The notes under the pieces are model-generated. The model saw nothing but the letters and a program-made list of their open reading frames with translations, was not told where the DNA came from and did no database searches. Position numbers and translations under genes: made by a program. Shown one piece after another: positions 29,752 to 37,195 of a DNA stretch of 64,000 bases. The DNA is taken from contig NZ_CP109598.1 in assembly GCF_036327775.1 (NCBI RefSeq), positions 1,798,001 to 1,862,000 on the forward strand. The letters run 5' to 3'. This DNA is from Streptomyces sp. NBC_01498. GTDB taxonomy: Bacteria; Actinomycetota; Actinomycetes; Streptomycetales; Streptomycetaceae. Within the stretch, counting starts at the first letter, position 1. Each line of letters opens with the position of its first letter.

Positions 29752-29777
29752 AAAAAACCCCTCGCGGGTGCGAGAGG
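29752..29777 (-). terminator. Leader terminator (attenuator) ahead of cimA
   Basis: On the minus strand CCTCTCG and CGAGGGG (one mismatch) form a 7-bp stem with a 6-base loop followed by six T, the layout of an intrinsic terminator with a real T-tract, unusual in this genome. It lies 95 bases before the cimA start and 56 bases after the leader ORF stop. Confidence 0.75.
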
Positions 29778-29832
29778 TCTGCGCGCGGGTCTGGGGCACG
29801 ATGCCCACCGCGTACCTGGTGGTACGGGGCGG

Positions 29833-29868
29833 TCACTGCGGACCGGCGCGCCTGTTGCCGATAATCAT
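29833..29868 (-). CDS. Putative cimA leader peptide MIIGNRRAGPQ
   Basis: An 11-codon ORF reading ATG ATT ATC GGC and ending TGA. Two consecutive isoleucine codons right after the start suggest that ribosome stalling at low Ile-tRNA could control the terminator downstream. Isoleucine is the end product of the CimA branch. No strong ribosome binding site is seen, and two control codons are few, so this is a weaker case than the ilvB leader. Confidence 0.5.
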   Translation of the reverse strand: MIIGNRRAGPQ

Positions 29869-30717
29869 GGCGAAGCAGAACACGAATGCAGTGTGGCACG
29901 TTCGCGCCACCGTGAGAGCCCCCGTCTCACGATGCGGGCGGTACGGGTGTCGCCCAGCGGGGTCGGCGGGACGACGGGAAGGGTGGGGCGGGGCGGGAGG
30001 AGGGGGCGGGGGGGTGACGTACCCGGGGCCCGTACCGCGGTCGTTCGGTGGTCGTACCGGCCGACGGTCGTACGGCGGAGCCTGCCGCGCGCGGTCGTAT
30101 CGGGGGACGGGGCGCGGGACGGGCGGGACGCGCCGGGGCGGTGGGGCCGGCCGTACCGGGGGCGTGCCGCGCACCGGGGCCTACGGGGACCAGGGCGGCG
30201 GGGCCGGCCGGGTCCCGGTCAACTCGGGAATACGTCGCCCGACTTGGGCCCGCGCGGGGCGGGGGTGACGGGGCGATGAGCCGACCGTACCGGGGACCTA
30301 GGCGTACCGGACCAGGGCGGCGGGGCCGGCCAGGCCCCGGTCAACTCGGGAACACGTCGCCCGACTTGGGCCCGCGCGGGGCGGGGGTGACGGGGCGATG
30401 AGCCGACCGTACCGGGGACCTAGGCGTACCGGACCAGGGCGGCGGGGCCGGCCAGGCCCCGGTCAACTCGGGAACACGTCGCCCGACTTGGGCCCGCGGG
30501 GGGCCGGCGATCGGCGTGCTCAGCGAGGCCCGAGCGACCTGGCACCTGGCCCCGACCACTGCCGCCGCCCGCGCGCCCCCGGCCACCGGCGCCGCCGGCG
30601 CCGCCCCTGCCGCACCGCCCGCGCCGAGACGCGGGCGGCTGGGCGGGGCGGGGCGGCTGAACGGCTGGACGGGGGCGGCTGGACGGGGCCCCGAGACCCC
30701 GTGAGCGGGATCGGAGG
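29869..30717. other. Intergenic region between ilvE and cimA
   Basis: About 850 bases of extremely GC-rich DNA without a supportable gene. It contains the cimA promoter on its left side, CGTACGG/CCGTACG-rich sequence at 30000-30150, the 122-bp tandem repeats, and a CCGCCGGCGCCGC-rich stretch at 30540-30680 just past the ilvE stop. Confidence 0.6.
30189..30499. repeat. 122-bp tandem repeat, about 2.5 copies
   Basis: The block beginning ACCAGGGCGGCGGGGCCGGC occurs at 30189, 30311 and 30433, exactly 122 bases apart. Copies 2 and 3 are identical over the shared part; copy 1 differs at about three sites (GGTCCC for AGGCCCC, AATACG for AACACG). Copy 3 ends near 30499 after GGGCCCGCG. Each unit holds GTCAACTCGGGAA and a GGGCCCGCGC-type palindrome. 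Confidence 0.9.
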
Positions 30718-31827
30718 TCAGTCCTTGGCCACGGGGTGCATCCACCCGTGGGTGTCCTCGGACCGCCCCGTCTGGATGTCCAGCAGCGCCGCGCGCAGCA
30801 TGGACGTGACCTCGCCGGACTCGCCGTTCGACTGCGTCCACTCGCCGCTCGCCGACTTGACGTGGCCGACCGGGGTGATGACGGCGGCCGTACCGCACGC
30901 GAAAACCTCGGTGAGGGTGCCGTTCTCGGTGTCGCGGCGCCACTCGTCGATGGAGATGCGGCGCTCCTCCGAGGTGTAGCCGTGGTCGTGGGCGAGCTTG
31001 AGCAGCGAGTCACGGGTGATGCCCGCCAGCAGCGAGCCGGTCAGCTCAGGAGTGACGATTCTGTTCCCGTACACGAAGTACAGGTTCATCCCGCCCAGTT
31101 CCTCGATCCACTTGTGCTCCACGGCGTCCAGGTACGCGACCTGGTCGCAGCCCTTCTCGGCCGCCTCGGCCTGGGCGAGCAGGGACGCCGCGTAGTTGCC
31201 GCCGGTCTTGGCGTCGCCCATGCCGCCCGGGACGGCGCGCACCCGGTCCTCGGAGAGCCAGATGCAGACGGGCTTCACGCCGCCGGGGAAGTAGGAACCG
31301 GCCGGGGAGGCGATGACCAGGAACAGGTACTCGTTCGAGGGCCGCACCCCGAGCCCGACCTCCGTCGCGATCATGAACGGCCGCAGATAGAGCGACGCCT
31401 CGCCACCGTGCGCAGGCACCCACGCCTGGTCCTGCCGGACCAGCGCGTCGCACGCCTCGACGAACGTCTCGACCGGCAGCTCGGGCATCGCCAGCCGGCT
31501 CGCGGAGACCTGGAAACGGCGCGCGTTTGCCTCGGGCCGGAAGGTGGCGACGGTGCCGTCGGGGCGGCGGTACGCCTTCAGCCCCTCGAAGATCTCCTGC
31601 GCGTAGTGCAGGGTCATGTTGGCCGGGTCGAGCGACAGCGGACCGTACGGGACGAGCTGTGCGTCGTGCCAGCCCCGGCCCTCGGTCCACCGGATGGTCA
31701 CCATGTTGTCGGTGAAGTGGCGGCCGAAGCCGGGCGCGGCCAGGATCGCCTCGCGCTGTGCGTCGGACAGCGGGGTCGAGGAGGGCTTCAGCGCGATCGT
31801 CGGCGACGTCGTCGGGGGCGTGGTCAT
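30718..31827 (-). CDS. ilvE: Branched-chain amino acid aminotransferase
   Basis: PLP enzyme of fold type IV that makes the last step to Ile, Val and Leu. 369 aa, the usual length for the actinobacterial/eukaryotic-type IlvE. The [17 protein letters not shown] motif and the Schiff-base Lys in [13 protein letters not shown] are present; [13 protein letters not shown] and [13 protein letters not shown] contact the cofactor. GAAGGA is 8 bases before the ATG. It stands as its own unit, with leuB upstream across a terminator. Confidence 0.95.
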   Translation of the reverse strand: MTTPPTTSPTIALKPSSTPLSDAQREAILAAPGFGRHFTDNMVTIRWTEGRGWHDAQLVPYGPLSLDPANMTLHYAQEIFEGLKAYRRPDGTVATFRPEANARRFQVSASRLAMPELPVETFVEACDALVRQDQAWVPAHGGEASLYLRPFMIATEVGLGVRPSNEYLFLVIASPAGSYFPGGVKPVCIWLSEDRVRAVPGGMGDAKTGGNYAASLLAQAEAAEKGCDQVAYLDAVEHKWIEELGGMNLYFVYGNRIVTPELTGSLLAGITRDSLLKLAHDHGYTSEERRISIDEWRRDTENGTLTEVFACGTAAVITPVGHVKSASGEWTQSNGESGEVTSMLRAALLDIQTGRSEDTHGWMHPVAKD

Positions 31828-32005
31828 GTTTTCTGTCCTTCACCGGTTGTGTGTGACGGACCGCGCTCACGCCGCTACAAGTACTAGGACGTCCGAGCTT
31901 TCCCTGGTGCCGCGGCCCGGCACGATTGTCGCGCGCGGCGGATCGGGGCATGAAACGGGGTGAATGCGGCCCTACGAATGATGGTGACACCCGGTGGCAG
32001 CAAAG

Positions 32006-32039
32006 CACAGCCGCCGGGTGCTGTGACCCGGCGGCTGTG
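32006..32039 (-). terminator. Hairpin terminator after leuB
   Basis: CACAGCCGCCGGGT and its exact complement form a 14-bp stem with a 6-base loop, 16 bases past the leuB stop. Confidence 0.8.
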
Positions 32040-32054
32040 GAAGTCGTCGGCGGG

Positions 32055-33095
32055 TCAGCCCGCTACTCGTACGACGAGCGCGTCGCCGATCTCGGCGGTG
32101 CTGCGGGTGGCGCCGTCGCGCGCCGTGAGGTCGGCCGCCACGGCCTCCTCGATACGGACGGCCTCGGCGTCGAAGCCGAGATGCCGCAGCAGCAGCGCGA
32201 CGGAGAGGATCGTGGCCGTGGGGTCGGCCTTCCCCTGGCCCGCGATGTCCGGCGCCGAACCGTGGACGGGCTCGAACATGGACGGGAACGCCCGGTCGGG
32301 GTTGATGTTCGCGGACGCGGCCAGGCCGATGCCGCCGGTCACGGCAGCGGCGAGGTCGGTGAGGATGTCACCGAAGAGGTTGTCGGTGACGATCACGTCG
32401 AACCGCTCGGGCCGGGTGACGAAGAAGATCGTCGCGGCGTCGACATGCAGATAGTCGGTGGAGACGTCGGGATATTCCTGGCCGACCCGGTCGAAGATCC
32501 GCTTCCAGAGGTGGCCCGCGTACACGAGGACGTTGTTCTTGTGAACCAGCGTCAGCTTCTTGCGGGGGCGTGAGCGTGCACGCTCGTACGCGTCGCGGAC
32601 GACACGCTCCACGCCGTACGCCGTATTGAGGCTGACCTCCGTGGCCACCTCGGCGGGCGTGTCCGTACGCAGGGAACCACCGTTGCCCGTGTACGGGCCC
32701 TCGGTGCCCTCGCGGACCACGACGAAGTCGATGTCCGGACGGCCGGCCAGCGGTGTGGCCTGGTTCGGGAAGAGCTTGGACGGGCGCAGATTGACGTAGT
32801 GGTCGAAGGCGAACCGCAGCTTGAGCAGCAGCCCTCGCTCCAGGATCCCGGACGGCACCGACGGGTCGCCGATGGCACCGAGGAGAATCGCGTCGTGCGC
32901 CTTGAGCGCGGTGAGCTCCGCGTCCGGGAGGGTCTCCCCGGTGCGGTGCCAGCGCCGGGCGCCGAGGTCGTACTCCTTGGTCTCCAGCTTCACATCCGGC
33001 GGGAGCACGGAGCCGAGGACCTTCAGGCCCTCGGCCACGACCTCCTGGCCGATGCCGTCACCGGGGATCACTGCGAGATTGATGCTGCGAGACAT
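32055..33095 (-). CDS. leuB: 3-isopropylmalate dehydrogenase
   Basis: NAD-dependent oxidative decarboxylase of leucine synthesis. 346 aa from ATG 33095 ([20 protein letters not shown]). The metal- and substrate-binding residues are visible in [17 protein letters not shown] and [14 protein letters not shown], and the NAD site in [12 protein letters not shown]. It matches the actinobacterial/short LeuB type. leuA and leuCD are not in the window. Confidence 0.95.
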   Translation of the reverse strand: MSRSINLAVIPGDGIGQEVVAEGLKVLGSVLPPDVKLETKEYDLGARRWHRTGETLPDAELTALKAHDAILLGAIGDPSVPSGILERGLLLKLRFAFDHYVNLRPSKLFPNQATPLAGRPDIDFVVVREGTEGPYTGNGGSLRTDTPAEVATEVSLNTAYGVERVVRDAYERARSRPRKKLTLVHKNNVLVYAGHLWKRIFDRVGQEYPDVSTDYLHVDAATIFFVTRPERFDVIVTDNLFGDILTDLAAAVTGGIGLAASANINPDRAFPSMFEPVHGSAPDIAGQGKADPTATILSVALLLRHLGFDAEAVRIEEAVAADLTARDGATRSTAEIGDALVVRVAG

Positions 33096-33257
33096 GACGG
33101 GCACCCTACTGCGCGTCCCAGTGCCTGACATGTGTGGTCCACGATTCGGACACTCGTCGCGTGTGAGCAGGGAGCGCGGAGCGCCCCGCGTGGAGCAATG
33201 AGCGGCGGGCGTGGACCGGTGGACCGGTCGGTGGACCGGGAGGGGGCTCGCGCCGGC

Positions 33258-33386
33258 TCAGTGGCCGGTGGAGCCGCCGTTGTCCCTGCGGTCGAGGGCG
33301 CGCTGGAGGGCCGCCGCGGCGTTCTTGCGGTCGGACTCACTGCTGCGGACACGGTGACGGACTCGTCGGACTGTCGTCTCGGCCAT
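33258..33386 (-). CDS. Small basic conserved-looking protein, 42 aa
   Basis: ATG 33386 with AAGGAG 9 bases upstream opens a 42-codon frame, MAETTVRRVRHRVRSSESDR then KNAAAALQRALDRRDNGGST. It is rich in Arg and has an amphipathic helical middle (NAAAALQRALDRR). The good ribosome site and G/C third positions support it as a real gene; similar short ORFs upstream of leuB are common in Streptomyces, from memory. There is no signal peptide. Function unknown. Confidence 0.7.
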   Translation of the reverse strand: MAETTVRRVRHRVRSSESDRKNAAAALQRALDRRDNGGSTGH

Positions 33387-33678
33387 GGTGATCGACTCCT
33401 TGAGAGAGCTGAGGCATACGGCGGGGGAATCCGCATGAGGCATCTTCGAGGTGCCGGATGGGCGGGGAGCACGCCCGCAGGGATTGCCTGCGTGAGGGCG
33501 TTCGCTCACGTCCGCCGTTCGCTTGATCGAGCGAGTCGTTCGGCTTCTACAAAGCTAGAGGAGCTGGGCCGTTCTGTCTCCACAGTTAGTCGGACGTCCT
33601 ACTATTTGAGACGGCTCACATTGATCGGCATCGCCATCTAGATTGCATTCCTACCTATGGGGGTGATGGAATGCGGGC

Positions 33679-34017
33679 ATGGCCGCAGACCGCAGATCCA
33701 GCTGGCTCAAAGGGGTCCTCGACCTCCTCGTCCTCTCGTGTCTCACGGGCGGTGAGAGCTACGGGTACGAGATCTCCAAGGCCCTCGCGGGCGCCGGACT
33801 CGGCGAGATCAAGGGCGGGACGCTGTATCCCGTGCTCAACCGGCTCGAAGAGGCGGAGCTGGTCGTCGGCGAGTTCCGCGCCACGGGGCGCGGACCCGGG
33901 CGGCGCTACTACCGGCTGACGGACGAGGGGCGACGCCGGCTCGCGACCGAGAGCGGCAACTGGCTGGAGTTCCACACCACCGTGCGGAACATGCTGAGCA
34001 GCACCGAGGGGGCGTGA
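33679..34017 (+). CDS. PadR-family transcriptional regulator
   Basis: Winged-helix repressor, 112 aa. The PadR fold covers the whole protein: LLVLSCLTGGESYGYEISKAL, then IKGGTLYPVLNRLEEAELV and GRRYYRLTDEGRRRL. Its ATG is preceded by GGGGTGATGG. The upstream 290 bases (33387-33678) are unusually AT-rich for this genome near 33590-33660 (tactatttgagacggctcac) and probably hold its promoter and operator. The stop overlaps the next gene start by 4 bases (ATGA), the typical pairing of a PadR repressor with a membrane protein. Confidence 0.9.
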   Translation: MAADRRSSWLKGVLDLLVLSCLTGGESYGYEISKALAGAGLGEIKGGTLYPVLNRLEEAELVVGEFRATGRGPGRRYYRLTDEGRRRLATESGNWLEFHTTVRNMLSSTEGA

Positions 34018-34970
34018 TGGATGACCCGAACGAATCCACGAAGGAGTCCACGACGTGGTCCACGAAGGGGTCCACGACGGGAGCGGCGGCCAGGTCGACG
34101 GGCGGAGCTGTGGGCGGGGCTGCCGACGAAACGGCGGGCGGCCGCATGAGCGGGCCAGGGGCCGGATCAGGCGGCGGATCAGCGGGCGGGGACGGGTACT
34201 TCGAGGGGCTGGCCGCCGCACTGCGCGCGGGTGGGGTGGCCGAGCGTGAGGTCGCCGTCACCGTCGCCGATCTGCGCGCGTATCTCGCGGAGACGGGTTC
34301 CACGGCCGAGGAGGAGTTCGGCCCCGTCGAGGTCTTCGCGGCGCGGCTCACCGGGCGCGCCGACAGCGACGGCGACGGCGGGGAAAGCGGCGGCGACCTC
34401 GGGGACGGGCCCGGTGGACCGGAGGCCGGTGCCGAGACCTGGACGTGGACCACCGACATCTACAACGACCGCAGACTCCTCGGCCTCCACGGCGCGCAGG
34501 GCTGGGAGGTCGAACGGCTCGACCGCCTCGGCCGTTTCGTGTGCCGCCGCCCCGTCGGTACGGCGCTGCGCTGGGAGTACCGGCGCGAAGTACTTCTCGA
34601 CCGCGAACGCGGGGCGGTGGAGGCCGAACTCGCCCCGGACGGCTGGGAGCCGTGCGGGAGATGGACGTACTACCTGTACTTCAAGCGCCCCGGGGCGGCG
34701 AGCACGGGACCGGCGGCGACGGTGGTCGCACCGCCCGCCCGGCCCCGTCGGGGCTTCTACACCGGCCGGAAGGCGCGCGTGCTGCTGGGCACCGGGGCGG
34801 TGAGTACGGCACTCGTGGCGCTCCTGCTGGGCTCCGGGGCGGTGGAGTTCCACGCGGCCGTGTTCGTCCCGGCGGCCGTAGTGGGGGCGATCGCGGCGTG
34901 GGCCGGTCTGCGGAGGGACATCGTCAACGGCACGGAGGACGACCGCGCGGCGAGCGGCGACACGGCTTGA
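34014..34970 (+). CDS. Membrane protein paired with PadR (HAAS-domain-like)
   Basis: 318 aa, no confident family. It opens with direct repeats of a Ser/Thr/Lys unit (ESTKESTTWSTKGSTTGAA) and a Gly-rich linker. An alpha-helical region at about 62-115 (FEGLAAALRAGGVAEREVAV, DLRAYLAETGSTAEEEFGPV) resembles the HAAS signalling domain found with PadR regulators. A middle domain with WTWTTDIYNDRRLLGLHGAQ follows, then two C-terminal helices at about 255-300. It is translationally coupled to the PadR gene, so it is probably the regulator's target. Confidence 0.7.
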   Translation: MMDDPNESTKESTTWSTKGSTTGAAARSTGGAVGGAADETAGGRMSGPGAGSGGGSAGGDGYFEGLAAALRAGGVAEREVAVTVADLRAYLAETGSTAEEEFGPVEVFAARLTGRADSDGDGGESGGDLGDGPGGPEAGAETWTWTTDIYNDRRLLGLHGAQGWEVERLDRLGRFVCRRPVGTALRWEYRREVLLDRERGAVEAELAPDGWEPCGRWTYYLYFKRPGAASTGPAATVVAPPARPRRGFYTGRKARVLLGTGAVSTALVALLLGSGAVEFHAAVFVPAAVVGAIAAWAGLRRDIVNGTEDDRAASGDTA

Positions 34971-35096
34971 ACGTCCTGCGCGAGGCGACGCGCGGCACCC
35001 CGGTGCGCGGGCGCGCTGCGGCACAGGTGGGCAGGCGGCGGGCAGTTGAGCTGAGGACGTCCCGTGCGGCATCCGGCACTGCCGTCCGCAGCATCC

Positions 35097-35642
35097 CTAC
35101 AGCACGTCGCCGTCCCGCCAGTCGAAGACCAACGCGTCTTCGGAGGAAGGGAGTTCGCCGCCGGGCACCGGCCAGAGGTAGGTCGAACCCTCCTCCTCCG
35201 GAAGCCGCACCACCCCGTCCGGGCTCAGCCCCTCGACACGGCCCCGCCAACGGTGCCAGCCGCGCGACGCGTAGAGCGGTGCACCCGCGGTGGACGCGGA
35301 GAGGCCGCCGATGTCGTAGGCCCGGTCGATCACACGCTCCAGTACCTCCATGACCCGTCCGCCGAGCCCGCTTCCGCGCCGGTCGGGGCGGACGGCGACC
35401 GCCTCGACGTAGCCCACCCGGTACCACCGTCCCGCGTGCGTCAGCCGGCGCTGGATCACGCTGCCGTGCGCGACGAGCGCGCCCGAGCCGTCCCGTACGA
35501 GCACATGGACGCCGCCGAGCCCGTGCGTCCAGTCCTCGTCGCTGAAGCCGCCGTCGAAGGCGTCGTCCAGCAGGTCCCGGACCTCGGCGAGGGTGGCCGG
35601 GTCGAGTTCGAAGGTGTGCGCCGTGCGCAGGGGAACCGACAT
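35097..35642 (-). CDS. AAC(2')-I-type aminoglycoside N-acetyltransferase
   Basis: GNAT-fold enzyme, 181 aa from ATG 35642 (a GTG three codons earlier is the alternative). It matches the AAC(2')-I family across its length: GFSDEDWTHGLGGVHVLV, GSVIQRRLTHAGRWYRVGYV, the acetyl-CoA loop VRPDRRGSGLG, and ASRGWHRWRG near the C-terminus. Such enzymes acetylate the 2'-amino group of aminoglycosides such as gentamicin or tobramycin; chromosomal versions in mycobacteria may also act on cell-wall sugars. It faces the PadR pair convergently. Whether it gives resistance here is not known. Confidence 0.85.
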   Translation of the reverse strand: MSVPLRTAHTFELDPATLAEVRDLLDDAFDGGFSDEDWTHGLGGVHVLVRDGSGALVAHGSVIQRRLTHAGRWYRVGYVEAVAVRPDRRGSGLGGRVMEVLERVIDRAYDIGGLSASTAGAPLYASRGWHRWRGRVEGLSPDGVVRLPEEEGSTYLWPVPGGELPSSEDALVFDWRDGDVL

Positions 35643-35744
35643 GGCTCCCACTCTCCCAGGAAGGGGCGCCCGCGCACGTACTCAGTGCCCGGTTGAGTAG
35701 CTGTTCCGTGGTGAAAAGGCCGGTACGTCGCGACAGTTGGGCCC

Positions 35745-36320
35745 ATGAACGGCCTCTACGCACTGAAGCCCTGGTACGCGTCCCGGCTCTCCGGGACGCG
35801 GGCCGCCCTCGTCCGCCGCGAGGTGTCGCCCGACACGCTCACGGCGGCGGGTGTCGTCTGCGCGGCCGGTGCGGGCGCCGCCGTGGCGTGGCTGCCCGCC
35901 GGGCCGGTCGCCGCGCTCCTGGTCGCCGTCCTCCTCGCCGCCCGGCTGGCCTTCGCCAATCTGGACGGGGCGCTGGCCCGGGAGACCGGCCGGACGACGC
36001 GGCGCGGCGCCGTCCTTAACGAACTCGGCGACCGCGCCGCGGACCTCGTCGTCCTGGCCGGTTTCCTCACCCTGGCGCCGCTCTGGCTCGTCGCGGTGGC
36101 GGGGCTGGCCGCGACGTCGCCGTCCTGGGTGTCCCTCGCGGGTGCGGCGGCGGGAGCGCCGCGCCGTAACGGTGGCCCCGTGGGCAAGACCGAACGGTGC
36201 CTGCTCGTCGTCGTCGCGTCGGCGACGGGCTGGGCGGTGCCGGTGCTCCTGGTGATCGCGGCGGGCTCGGCGCTCACCGCGGCGGTCCGGTTCGGCTGGA
36301 TCTGGCGGCGCCTCGCATGA
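35745..36320 (+). CDS. CDP-alcohol phosphatidyltransferase family protein
   Basis: Small integral membrane enzyme that would exchange CMP of CDP-diacylglycerol for an alcohol. 191 aa with about five helices. The signature reads ANLDGALARETGRTTRRGAV then LNELGDRAAD, fitting D(x)2DG(x)2AR(x)8G(x)3D(x)3D except that the first Asp is Ala and the third is Asn. Those Asp residues bind metal and act as base in known enzymes. It overlaps the next gene by ATGA and forms a three-gene operon with it. Substrate unknown. Confidence 0.8.
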   Translation: MNGLYALKPWYASRLSGTRAALVRREVSPDTLTAAGVVCAAGAGAAVAWLPAGPVAALLVAVLLAARLAFANLDGALARETGRTTRRGAVLNELGDRAADLVVLAGFLTLAPLWLVAVAGLAATSPSWVSLAGAAAGAPRRNGGPVGKTERCLLVVVASATGWAVPVLLVIAAGSALTAAVRFGWIWRRLA

Positions 36321-37195
36321 GCGGGGTCATGACCACGGGCGAGGCCGTGGGGCGCGCCGTGCCGCTGGTCGCCGGGGTTCTCGGGGTGAGCGGGGTAGCG
36401 GTGGCGGCGCTGCCGTCGCGCGTCGCGATGCGGGCGGAACTGCGCAGACGGTGGCGGACCTGGGCGATCGCCGCGCCCGTTTTCCTGGGGGCGCTGTTCC
36501 TGGGCACCGGGGGCGCGTTCGCGCTCGCCGCGGCGCTCGGGGTGACGGCGGTGGGCGAATACGTACGGCTGGCGGGGCTGCCCCGCGCGGAACTCGCCGT
36601 GCTGACCGTGGCCGCCGTCGTCCTGCCCGCCCTGGCGTGGCTGGTGCCCGGTGCGACGGATCCGAGCACGGTGGACCTGAGGGTGGTGGCGCCGCTCCTC
36701 CTGGCGGCGGCGCTGCCCGCGCTGCTGGCGGGCGACCACGAGCGGGGCTTCACCCGCGCCGCACGCACCGTCTTCGGCCTGTTGTGGATCGCGGTGCCGC
36801 TCACGGGCCTCGTACTGCTCCAGGGGACGGCGGTCGCGGTCGGTCTGGCGGTGGCGCTCGGCGATGTCGGGGCATGGTGCGGCGGTACGGCACTGGGCCG
36901 GCGCGGCCCGCTCGCCCGGTCGCTGTCGCCGCTCTCCCCCGGCAAGACCTGGGCGGGAGTGCTCGGGGCGGCGGTCGCGACGGCGCTCGCGCTGGCCGCC
37001 GTCGGGGCGTTCACGCCGCCGCTGTGGGCGGCGGTGCTGACCGGCTGTGTCCTCGGTGACCTGCTCGAATCGATGGTCAAGCGGGAGGCGGGCGTGAAGG
37101 ACGCGGGGAGTTGGCTGCCGGGCTTCGGCGGACTGCTCGACCGCGTCGACTCGCTGCTGGTGGCCCTTCTGCTCGCGATGGTGGTGACGGCATGA
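36317..37195 (+). CDS. CdsA-like phosphatidate cytidylyltransferase
   Basis: Membrane enzyme of the CdsA family, making CDP-diacylglycerol from phosphatidate and CTP. 292 aa from ATG 36317, overlapping both neighbours by 4 bases. About eight helices. The C-terminal signature reads ESMVKREAGVKDAG, then LPGFGGLLDRVDS; compared with the CdsA pattern the HGG histidine is Phe (GFGG), while the KR, KD and DR.D residues are kept. This is probably a second, diverged CdsA paralogue of the phospholipid operon. Confidence 0.85.
   Translation: MSGVMTTGEAVGRAVPLVAGVLGVSGVAVAALPSRVAMRAELRRRWRTWAIAAPVFLGALFLGTGGAFALAAALGVTAVGEYVRLAGLPRAELAVLTVAAVVLPALAWLVPGATDPSTVDLRVVAPLLLAAALPALLAGDHERGFTRAARTVFGLLWIAVPLTGLVLLQGTAVAVGLAVALGDVGAWCGGTALGRRGPLARSLSPLSPGKTWAGVLGAAVATALALAAVGAFTPPLWAAVLTGCVLGDLLESMVKREAGVKDAGSWLPGFGGLLDRVDSLLVALLLAMVVTA

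Noticed and set aside
29678..30268. Plus-strand frames over the ilvE-cimA spacer
   Set aside because: Composed of Gly/Arg/Thr repeats encoded by the 122-bp tandem array and CGTACGG-rich sequence; no ribosome site, no family.
30189..30499. 122-bp repeat as a CRISPR array
   Set aside because: The units abut each other with no unique spacers, and no cas gene is present.
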